NCBI GenBank assembly: GCA_028293305.1
Contig: JAQGPD010000124.1
Location: 1-5,248, forward strand
DNA: 5,248 bases
Direction: 5' to 3'
Source: Verrucomicrobiales bacterium
GTDB taxonomy: Bacteria; Verrucomicrobiota; Verrucomicrobiia; Verrucomicrobiales; V1-33
Position 1 is the stretch's first letter, and each line of letters starts with the position of its first letter. The notes below the pieces were generated by a model, which saw only the letters and a program-made list of their open reading frames with translations, made no database searches and was not told the DNA's origin. Shown here piece after piece: positions 1 to 5,248 of this stretch. A program made the translations under genes and the position numbers.

Positions 1-1
1 A

Positions 2-2395
2 ATCGCCACCGCTTTCAACCGGCTCAGCGTGATGTCCAATGAGTCCGGCAGCGATCCGCTGGAGTTCCGCTGGGCCCAGGTTTTTGACCGCGTGAAGACC
101 AATGCCACGGTTTTCATGGGCCTCACGCTGGAGTGCGCGCAATGCCACGATCACAAATATGACCCCTTCAGCCAGAAGGAATTCTATCAATTCGCCTCCT
201 TCTTCGACAACATAGACGAACTGGGTCTGTTTTCCCGCTTTTCCAACGGCACGCCAACCCCCACGACCTTCGTTTACAAACCCGGTGAGGAGGAGGAGCA
301 CCGGCGGCTGAAACAACAAATCACCGCCGCGGAAAAGGATTTTGAGTCGGCCAAAGCGGGCGCGCCGCAACGGTTCGCGGAGTGGCTGCGGACCCACGCG
401 CCTCCCGGCCAGGGCGCCGGACTTTGGACCGCGATCCTGACAAATCCCGCCGCCCGCCCGGCCGCCGCGCCTCGGACTCCGAGTGGTTATTTCAGTTTCG
501 ATCTCATTGATGCCAAGGAGAAAAAGTTCATGCCGGACCTCGGAGGCGGGCCCGGCTCGTCCGACAACGCCAGCCAGACTCCGCCGGAAGGGAAGTTCGG
601 TTTGGGCGCGGGGCTGCCGGCGGACAAGGACAAAAAATACGAGTTCCCGGGAGTCGCCGCGTTTGGCCGCACGGATGCGTTCAGCTTCACCTTCTGGCTG
701 AAAATGGAGGCCCCGCTTCCCCGCGCGGTGGTCCTGCACCGCAGCCGCGCCGGACTGGACGCCGCCAACCGCGGCTATGAACTGACCCTGGAAAACGGTC
801 ACCCCACCGCCACCCTGGCGCATTTTTACCCCGGCAATGCCATCCGCATCGAGACGGTGGATGCGGTCGATTTCAAGGACTGGCACCACGTGGGCTGGAC
901 CTATGACGGCTCCAGCAAAGCGGCGGGACTCAGCCTTTTCATCGATGGCAAAGCCGTGGCCACGCGCATGGTCAGGGACAGTCTGACGCGTGATATTTCC
1001 TATCTGAAGGAATGGGGGGATCTGGATAACATCAAGGTCGCCGACGCCAAGGGAAGCGACTTGATCACTCTGCAATTCGGCGGGCGGAATCTCGATAAAT
1101 CCCTCCGCGGCTCCACGGTGGACGAATTGAAATTCTACGACTGCGCCCTGACAGAACCGGAGATGGCCCGGTCCGCTGGCCGCCGCGAACCCATGGACGA
1201 AGCCGCCTGGCTGCCATGGTTTGTCAGGGAAACCGATGCTCCCTCCCGCGCCGCCGCCACCGCTTTGCATGAGGCCCGCGTCCAGGAAAACACCCTGGCC
1301 ACCAAGCTTCGCGACCTCATGGTCATGCAGGAGCAGCCGGGCCCGCGCCGCGCGACCACGGTGCTGGCGCGCGGTCGTTTTGACAGTCCCGCCGACCCTG
1401 TTTCCCCGGGCACCCCCGCCGCGCTTTCCGCCTGGCCGGCCGGGGCCACGGGCGACCGCCTCGGCCTGGCCCGCTGGCTCACCTCGCCGGAACATCCCCT
1501 GACATCACGCGTGGAGGTGAACAGGCTGTGGCGCCTTTTCTTCGGTCGGGGCCTGGTGGCCACCGGTCATGATTTCGGCATCCAGGGCGCGCCGCCCACG
1601 CATCCGGCTTTGCTGGACTGGCTGGCAGTGCGCTTCCGGGAAAGCGGCTGGAATATCAAATCGCTCTGCCGGGAAATCGTTCTCAGCCGCACGTTCCGCC
1701 AATCCTCCACGCCCGCCGATGCCGGCACGCTCACCACGGATCCTGACAATCGCTGGCTCGCGCGCGGACCGCGCCTGCGGCTGCCCGGCGAGCAAATCCG
1801 CGACGCCGCGCTGAGTGTTTCCGGCTTGCTGGTCCCGGAAATCGGCGGCCCCAGCGTGAAGCCCTGGCAACCCGACGGCCTCTGGGAGGACAGCGGCACG
1901 CAGCACACATATGAGATGGACCAGGGTCCGGCCCTGCACCGCCGCAGCCTCTACACCTTCTGGCGCCGCACCTGCCCGCCGCCCATGCTGTCCGCGTTCG
2001 ACGCGCCCAGCCGTGAGTTTTGCCTGGTGCAGCGCGAGGAAAGCCTGACCCCATTGCAAACCCTGGCTGTTTTGAATGACCGGGCCTTCCTGGAGGCCGC
2101 CCGCGCTTTGGCGGCGAAAACGTTGGAATCCCCGGCACCGGACCCGCCCGCCCGCGTCATCTCCTGTTTCCAACGCGCGACCGGCACCCTGCCCTCGCCG
2201 CCGCAGTTGTCGGCCCTGACAAAACTCCACAACGAAAGCCTCGCATACTATCAATCCCATTCCGCCGACGCCGCGGCGTTTCTGCAATCGTCAGGATCCC
2301 CCGCCGCGGAGGGTCCGGGGGTGCCGGATCAGGCGGCGCTCATGGTGGTCTGCCGCGCCCTCTTCAGCTCCGGGGAATTCCTGGAAACCTGGTAA
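2..2395 (+). CDS. PSCyt2 (DUF1549) – LamG – PSD1 (DUF1553) protein, 5' end missing
   Basis: This frame is open from the window's first bases to TAA at 2393-2395 (797 codons visible). The GTG/ATG at 29/32 are internal, because the preceding codons (IATAFNRLS) already match the family, so the true start lies upstream. Residues are counted from base 2. Residues 1-70 are the end of PSCyt2/DUF1549, with the conserved CAQCHDHKYDP block; C45-x-x-C48-H49 has the form of a haem c site. A charged, Glu/Lys-rich, probably coiled stretch follows (about 95-120). Residues 161-392 look like a LamG/concanavalin A-like domain (WHHVGWTYDGS at 294, FIDG at 313, VDELKFYD at 373). PSD1/DUF1553 runs from about 450 to the end (GDRLGLARWL at 484, NRLW at 507, RRSLYTFWRRT at 647, FDAPSRE at 666, PLQTLAVLND at 684). 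Family members often have a signal peptide and PSCyt1 cytochrome domain at the N terminus; that part is not visible here. It is predicted to be extracytoplasmic, and its biochemical function is unknown. The family assignment is near certain; LamG ligand and haem binding are inference. Confidence 0.95.
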   Translation: MATAFNRLSVMSNESGSDPLEFRWAQVFDRVKTNATVFMGLTLECAQCHDHKYDPFSQKEFYQFASFFDNIDELGLFSRFSNGTPTPTTFVYKPGEEEEHRRLKQQITAAEKDFESAKAGAPQRFAEWLRTHAPPGQGAGLWTAILTNPAARPAAAPRTPSGYFSFDLIDAKEKKFMPDLGGGPGSSDNASQTPPEGKFGLGAGLPADKDKKYEFPGVAAFGRTDAFSFTFWLKMEAPLPRAVVLHRSRAGLDAANRGYELTLENGHPTATLAHFYPGNAIRIETVDAVDFKDWHHVGWTYDGSSKAAGLSLFIDGKAVATRMVRDSLTRDISYLKEWGDLDNIKVADAKGSDLITLQFGGRNLDKSLRGSTVDELKFYDCALTEPEMARSAGRREPMDEAAWLPWFVRETDAPSRAAATALHEARVQENTLATKLRDLMVMQEQPGPRRATTVLARGRFDSPADPVSPGTPAALSAWPAGATGDRLGLARWLTSPEHPLTSRVEVNRLWRLFFGRGLVATGHDFGIQGAPPTHPALLDWLAVRFRESGWNIKSLCREIVLSRTFRQSSTPADAGTLTTDPDNRWLARGPRLRLPGEQIRDAALSVSGLLVPEIGGPSVKPWQPDGLWEDSGTQHTYEMDQGPALHRRSLYTFWRRTCPPPMLSAFDAPSREFCLVQREESLTPLQTLAVLNDRAFLEAARALAAKTLESPAPDPPARVISCFQRATGTLPSPPQLSALTKLHNESLAYYQSHSADAAAFLQSSGSPAAEGPGVPDQAALMVVCRALFSSGEFLETW

Positions 2396-2404
2396 TTTTT
2401 TTGA

Positions 2405-3850
2405 ATGCCCATGTCTGACCACCTCACCGATTCCGCCCTCCACCAGACCCGCCGCCAATGGCTGGGACGCAGCGGGCTGGGCCTTGGGTCCCTCGCGCTT
2501 TCCAGTCTCCTGGCCCAGGGAAAAACGCCGGGGCCGGGCGGACTTCCGGGATTGCCGCACTTCGCCCCCAAGGCGAAACGCGTGATCTTTCTTTTCATGA
2601 GCGGCGGCATGTCGCAGCTGGAGTCCTTCGATTACAAACCCCTTCTGATTGAACGGAATAACAAACCCTTGCCGGACTCCGTGCTGCGCGGGCGGCCGGT
2701 CCTGGGAATGTCGAAAAATCAGGGATCGTTTGTCTCCACGGGATCTCCATTTCCCTTTGCCCGGCATGGACAAAGCGGGGCCTGGCTGAGCAGTTGTTTC
2801 CCCCATCTCGCCAAGCAGGCGGATCGCATCTGCTTCCTGAAAGGCATGGTGTCGGATGCGGTGAACCATGATCCCGCTATCATTTTCATGAACTCCGGCG
2901 CGCAGTTGCCGGGACGGCCGTGCATGGGCTCCTGGCTGAATTACGGATTGGGTTCCGAGAACTCGGACCTGCCCGGTTTTATTGTGCTGGTCACCAAAAA
3001 ACCCGCCGACCAACCTTTGTCAGGACGCCTTTGGAGCAGTGGTTTTCTTCCCGCATCCTATCAAGGTGTTCCGTTCCGCTCCGGACGCGAGCCGGTGCTG
3101 TTTCTAACGGATCCTCCCGGCCTGCCCCCGGCGCTCCGGCAGTCCACCATGGAGTCCATGCACCATGTCCAGACGGACACCGCCGCCCGGCGTCAGGACC
3201 CCGCGATGCAGGCGAGAATTGACCAATATGAACTCGCTTTCCGCATGCAGATGTCGGTCCCTGACGCGGTCAGCCTAACCAATGAGGCGCCCGCGACCCT
3301 GGAACGTTATGGCCCCGAAGTCGGCATTCCGGGATCCTTCGCGGCAAACTGTGTTTTGGCCCGCCGGCTTTGTGAGAAGGGCGTGCGCTTTGTCCAACTG
3401 TATCATCCCGGCTGGGACCACCACGGCCAATTGCCGGAACTCTTCGCCGGCACATCCAAAGAGGTGGACCAGCCCGCCGCCGCGCTGCTGCAGGATCTGG
3501 CGGACCGCGATATGTTGAAGGACACGCTGGTGGTTTTTGGCACGGAGTTCGGGCGGACTTGTTATGCGCAGGGGAATCCTGGCAAGGAAGCGGGCTTCGG
3601 GCGCGAGCACCACCGCAGCGCGTTCAGTTTCTGGCTGGCGGGCGCGGGCGTGAAAGCCGGCATTTCCCACGGCGTCACGGACGATTTTGGATTCGATGTG
3701 GTGGACGGCAAGGTCACCGTCAATGACTTGCACGCCACGCTGCTGCATCTGCTGGGCATTGACCACGAGCGCTTCACCTATCCGTTCCAAGGCCGCGATT
3801 TCCGGCTGACCGATGTCGCGGGCAAATTGGTTTCTTCCATCCTGGCATGA
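2405..3850 (+). CDS. DUF1501 domain protein with twin-arginine leader
   Basis: This is a complete 481-residue protein of the DUF1501 family, part of the alkaline phosphatase/sulfatase-like superfamily and the usual gene partner of PSD1 proteins. Residues 15-38 form a Tat-type leader: T15-R16-R17-Q-W-L-G, then a Gly/Ala/Leu-rich hydrophobic stretch. Export in folded form is therefore likely, although no clear AxA cleavage site is visible. Family blocks in order are MSGGMSQLESFD (65-76), NHDPA (154-158), FAANCVLARRL (about 318), YHPGWDHHG (333-341), GTEFGRT (379-385), GREHH (399-403), NDLHATLLHLLGID (440-453) and FQGRDFRLTDVAG (461-473). The Asp/His-rich blocks are candidate metal or active-site positions by analogy with sulfatases; the substrate is unknown. 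The start could be ATG 2405 or ATG 2411. No Shine-Dalgarno sequence precedes either, only a T-rich stretch after the upstream stop 9 bases away. The end overlaps the next gene in ATGA. Length and motif order look normal, with no sign of damage. Confidence 0.95.
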   Translation: MPMSDHLTDSALHQTRRQWLGRSGLGLGSLALSSLLAQGKTPGPGGLPGLPHFAPKAKRVIFLFMSGGMSQLESFDYKPLLIERNNKPLPDSVLRGRPVLGMSKNQGSFVSTGSPFPFARHGQSGAWLSSCFPHLAKQADRICFLKGMVSDAVNHDPAIIFMNSGAQLPGRPCMGSWLNYGLGSENSDLPGFIVLVTKKPADQPLSGRLWSSGFLPASYQGVPFRSGREPVLFLTDPPGLPPALRQSTMESMHHVQTDTAARRQDPAMQARIDQYELAFRMQMSVPDAVSLTNEAPATLERYGPEVGIPGSFAANCVLARRLCEKGVRFVQLYHPGWDHHGQLPELFAGTSKEVDQPAAALLQDLADRDMLKDTLVVFGTEFGRTCYAQGNPGKEAGFGREHHRSAFSFWLAGAGVKAGISHGVTDDFGFDVVDGKVTVNDLHATLLHLLGIDHERFTYPFQGRDFRLTDVAGKLVSSILA

Positions 3851-4341
3851 TTCCCGACTCCTTTTCCGTCCATATTTCTCTGCGGAACCGTCCTGCCTGG
3901 CTCACCGGCTTTTGTTTCGGAGCGGCGCTGCTGTGCCTGATCGGCGGGTGCAAAAAGGAATCCGAGCCCAAGCCCAAGCCGCCCAAAAAAGCTGCCGCCG
4001 CCTCGCGGGCCGTGCAGGAACGGCGGGCCTTGAACAAAGTCGAGGAGGTCATGCGCGGCTTGGCGACGCCCCCTCCGGATGGGGCGCCCGCCAGTGCTGA
4101 AAGCAGTAGCTCCCCCGCCGCGCGCGCGGCCCGGATGCTGGAGAAATTGAAAACGGTGCCGGTGGGGGACCTCCCCGAATCCCTCCAGGCTTCCTGGCAG
4201 GAAATGACCGTGGTGTTGTCGGAGGTGGCCGCCGCTCCACACGCCGCAGTGTCCGGGAGTCTGCTGCAGCGCGGCACCGCGGCCGCCGGGGCTTTGAACG
4301 ACGCCCTAGCCAAGGAGGGCCTGACGGATTTCCGGTTCTGA
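3847..4341 (+). CDS. Small predicted lipoprotein of unknown family
   Basis: This 164-residue protein is not one I recognise. Its ATG overlaps the DUF1501 stop codon (ATGA at 3847-3850), the usual arrangement for translational coupling, which fixes the start. The N terminus has a basic n-region (R13, R15), a hydrophobic stretch (about 16-33) and a lipobox-like L-I-G-G-C ending at C35, so it is likely a lipid-anchored protein. After the cysteine comes a Lys/Pro-rich linker (36-50), typical of lipoprotein tethers. Then follow an Ala/Arg/Glu-rich probably helical segment (about 51-70), a low-complexity Pro/Ala/Ser spacer (about 73-95) and a second mainly helical region (96-160). No catalytic motif is visible. 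Its position behind the PSD1/DUF1501 pair suggests work in the same envelope compartment, perhaps as an anchor or accessory subunit; this is inference from context only. The coding call is supported by the overlap, the leader and the absence of a better frame. The low-complexity composition leaves some doubt. Confidence 0.8.
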   Translation: MIPDSFSVHISLRNRPAWLTGFCFGAALLCLIGGCKKESEPKPKPPKKAAAASRAVQERRALNKVEEVMRGLATPPPDGAPASAESSSSPAARAARMLEKLKTVPVGDLPESLQASWQEMTVVLSEVAAAPHAAVSGSLLQRGTAAAGALNDALAKEGLTDFRF

Positions 4342-4432
4342 TTCCGGCTGCGGCTTGCGGCTTGCGGCTTGCGGCTTGCGGCTTGCGGGTTGCGGCTGGC
4401 GGCTTTGGCTTCGACCCGGATTCCGGTTCCAG
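4326..4432. repeat. Near-identical 15-base sequences flanking the heptamer array
   Basis: GGATTTCCGGTTCTG at 4326-4340 (the last codons and stop of the lipoprotein gene) resembles GGATTCCGGTTCCAG at 4418-4432, with one base inserted or deleted and small changes at the end. A third partial copy, GATTCCGGCTG, lies at 4340-4350, immediately before the array. The downstream copy also contains an 11-base palindrome, CCGGA-T-TCCGG (4416-4426). These may be remnants of a local duplication that accompanied array growth. They are short enough that chance in GC-rich DNA is possible. Confidence 0.45.
4349..4404. repeat. Tandem array of a 7-base unit (TGCGGCT)x8
   Basis: Eight head-to-tail copies of TGCGGCT run without interruption. 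Units 1-5 and 7 are perfect; unit 6 is TGCGGGT and unit 8 is GGCGGCT, so decay is confined to the downstream end. The array begins 7 bases after the lipoprotein stop codon. A 7-base period shifts frame with every unit, so the array is not coding. Perfect units at one end and decayed ones at the other fit a slippage-prone simple repeat. Copy number may vary between strains; any regulatory role is unknown. Confidence 0.95.
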
Positions 4433-4510
4433 CTTTGACCCGGCTGTGACGGCGCCGGTCCCGGCATCCCGGCGGGCTGGGCGGACGTTTTATGAGCGGA
4501 TGGCTGCGGG

Positions 4511-4523
4511 CGGGCTTCGCCCG
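4511..4523 (+). terminator. Weak candidate hairpin after the three-gene unit
   Basis: CGGGC-TTC-GCCCG can form a 5-base-pair all-GC stem with a 3-base loop. It is followed by a moderately T-rich stretch (ATTCATTTGTT) rather than a true T-run. It lies in the right place to end transcription of the upstream genes, but the stem is short and the tail poor, so this is only a candidate. Confidence 0.2.
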
Positions 4524-4534
4524 GCATTCATTTG

Positions 4535-4546
4535 TTCCAACTGGAA
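4535..4546. promoter_or_regulatory. Short inverted repeat just upstream of the DUF1295 start
   Basis: TTCCA-AC-TGGAA is a perfect inverted repeat with 5-base arms, ending 6 bases before the ATG at 4553. It overlaps the only ribosome-binding-like bases there (GGAAA at 4543-4547). In RNA it could partly hide that site; in DNA it could be a small operator half-site pair. The 2-base gap is too tight for a stable RNA loop, and chance is quite possible. Confidence 0.2.
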
Positions 4547-4552
4547 ACCGCC

Positions 4553-5248
4553 ATGCCGATCTCTCAACTTTTTTTGATAGGCCTGGCCATTGCGGCGGTC
4601 TATTTTTTGGTGGTGTGGGCCGTTTGTGTCCGCATCAAAAACTATGGGCTGCTGGATGTCGCCTGGTCCTATGGGGTGGCGGTGCTGGCTCCGTTGTATG
4701 CGTGGCTGGGGCCCGGTGACCCGACGCGGAAGTGGCTGGCGGCGGGGGTGGGCATGGCGTGGAGCCTGCGCCTGGGGACTTACATTTTGTTGCGGGTGCT
4801 GCGGCACCATCCGGAGGAGGACCCGCGCTACCGCACCCTGCGGGAACGCTGGCCGGGATCGGGCAGGTTTTTGTTATTCTTTGAATTGCAGGCGCTGATC
4901 GCCACGATTTTCTCACTGCCCTTTTTGTTGATGTCATATAACACCTCGCCGGATCTGAAGGCCGTGGAGATCGCGGGGTTGGCTATCGCTTTGTTGTCAT
5001 TGGGCGGGGAGGCCTTGTCGGATCATCAAATGAATGTGTTTAAAAAAGATCCGGCCAACCGCGGGAAAGTATGTCAGGACGGACTGTGGCGGTATTCCCG
5101 GCATCCGAATTACTTTTTCGAATTCATGGTCTGGGTGGGATTTTTCCTGGCCGCGCTGGGAAGCCCGTGGGGATGGACCATGGTGGTGTGTCCGCTGCTC
5201 ATGCTGCATTTCCTTCTGAATGTGACCGGGGTCAAACTCAGTGAGAAA
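4553..5248 (+). CDS. DUF1295 family membrane protein, 3' end missing
   Basis: The frame is open from ATG 4553 to the window edge (232 codons). The protein is a polytopic membrane protein of the DUF1295 family, related to steroid 5-alpha-reductases and isoprenylcysteine carboxyl methyltransferases. Hydrophobic segments are visible at about residues 6-26, 36-52, 62-83, 106-128, 139-152, 191-203 and 206-224. Family blocks are NYGLLDVAWSYG (30-41), the loop PEEDPRYRTLRERW (87-100), FKKDPANRGKVCQDGLW (163-179) and the hallmark RYSRHPNYFFE (180-190). In the wider superfamily the last block lies at the cofactor-binding (NADPH or SAM) region. The sequence stops at TGVKLSEK, where relatives usually have a few dozen residues left. 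The start is supported because the first membrane segment begins right after it; the ribosome site is weak (GGAAA, 5 bases upstream). An in-frame stop at 4493-4495 limits any upstream extension. The true substrate (lipid, sterol or other) is unknown. No functional link to the upstream genes is evident. Confidence 0.93.
   Translation, partial: MPISQLFLIGLAIAAVYFLVVWAVCVRIKNYGLLDVAWSYGVAVLAPLYAWLGPGDPTRKWLAAGVGMAWSLRLGTYILLRVLRHHPEEDPRYRTLRERWPGSGRFLLFFELQALIATIFSLPFLLMSYNTSPDLKAVEIAGLAIALLSLGGEALSDHQMNVFKKDPANRGKVCQDGLWRYSRHPNYFFEFMVWVGFFLAALGSPWGWTMVVCPLLMLHFLLNVTGVKLSEK

Larger units (their letters stand above)
4342..4552. other. Gene-free spacer with repeats
   Basis: This 211-base gap lies between the lipoprotein stop and the DUF1295 start. 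Short open frames cross it on both strands, but none has family resemblance or a ribosome binding site, and several run through the 7-base repeat, which cannot keep a frame. It holds a heptamer array (4349-4404), a near-repeat of a GGATTCCGGTTC sequence on each side of that array, a small GC hairpin (4511-4523) and a 12-base inverted repeat just upstream of the next start (4535-4546). I could not identify a convincing -35/-10 promoter by eye. It is the only place in the window where transcription could plausibly end and restart. Confidence 0.75.

Noticed and set aside
29..34. GTG/ATG at 29-34 as the start of the PSD1 gene
   Set aside because: The frame is open upstream to the window edge and the codons before it (ATAFNRLS) fit the conserved DUF1549 sequence, so the start is outside the window.
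1505..2287. Long reverse-strand open frame (260 codons) inside the PSD1 gene
   Set aside because: It lies fully antisense to well-conserved PSD1 sequence, is Arg/Ala/Gly-rich without any family pattern and is explained by GC-rich codon bias leaving stops rare on the opposite strand.
2291..3013. Reverse-strand open frame (240 codons) across the PSD1/DUF1501 junction
   Set aside because: It spans the end of one real gene and the start of the next on the opposite strand, with no recognisable domain, leader or ribosome site.
3275..4313. Several overlapping reverse-strand frames antisense to the DUF1501 and lipoprotein genes
   Set aside because: They overlap each other and genes with clear family motifs or a coupled start, and their composition is that of reverse-complemented GC-rich coding DNA.
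4349..4404. Heptamer array as a CRISPR or origin iteron array
   Set aside because: The units are 7 bases with no spacers, which excludes CRISPR; there is no replication gene or AT-rich region nearby to support an origin.
4453..4474. CGCCGG ... CCGGCG inverted repeat as a terminator
   Set aside because: Six-base arms with a 10-base loop in very GC-rich DNA, competing with other pairings and with no T-run directly after the stem.
4362..4577. Forward frame of 71 codons through the heptamer array
   Set aside because: Much of its first part is translated simple repeat, and it runs over the DUF1295 start in a different frame; no ribosome site or family match.
4492..4719. Forward frame of 75 codons starting ATGAGCGG
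   Set aside because: It overlaps the DUF1295 coding sequence in another frame; the DUF1295 frame has strong family motifs over the same bases.

Overview
The window is a GC-rich fragment, most likely from the Planctomycetota–Verrucomicrobiota (PVC) group. The main reason is an adjacent PSCyt2/PSD1 protein (DUF1549 + DUF1553) and a DUF1501 protein. This pair is greatly expanded in planctomycetes and verrucomicrobia and uncommon elsewhere. Within that group I lean weakly toward Verrucomicrobiota; nothing in the window settles the phylum.

Layout: all genes read on the + strand. Bases 2-2395 hold the 3' part of a large PSCyt2–LamG–PSD1 protein whose start lies upstream of the window. Nine bases later comes a complete DUF1501 protein with a twin-arginine leader (2405-3850). 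Its stop codon overlaps the start of a small predicted lipoprotein of unknown family by 4 bases (3847-4341). Tight spacing suggests these three genes form one transcription unit. Bases 4342-4552 are a gene-free spacer. It carries a tandem array of a 7-base unit starting 7 bases after the lipoprotein stop, plus short inverted and direct repeats. From 4553 to the window end is a DUF1295 integral membrane protein (steroid 5-alpha-reductase/isoprenylcysteine methyltransferase-like fold), cut off before its stop.

How the genes work together: the first two proteins are typical partners and are predicted to act outside the cytoplasm. One has a CxxCH cytochrome-type motif and a LamG (concanavalin A-like) binding domain. 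The other has the alkaline-phosphatase/sulfatase-like DUF1501 fold and a Tat-type leader. The lipoprotein would be membrane-anchored in the same compartment. The biochemical role of PSD1/DUF1501 pairs is not established; surface polymer binding or breakdown is the usual guess. The DUF1295 gene is separated by 211 bases and is probably an independent unit.

Most of the window is ordinary for this group. The parts worth a second look are the translationally coupled orphan lipoprotein and the heptamer array behind it. I saw no RNA gene, mobile element, CRISPR array or defence system.
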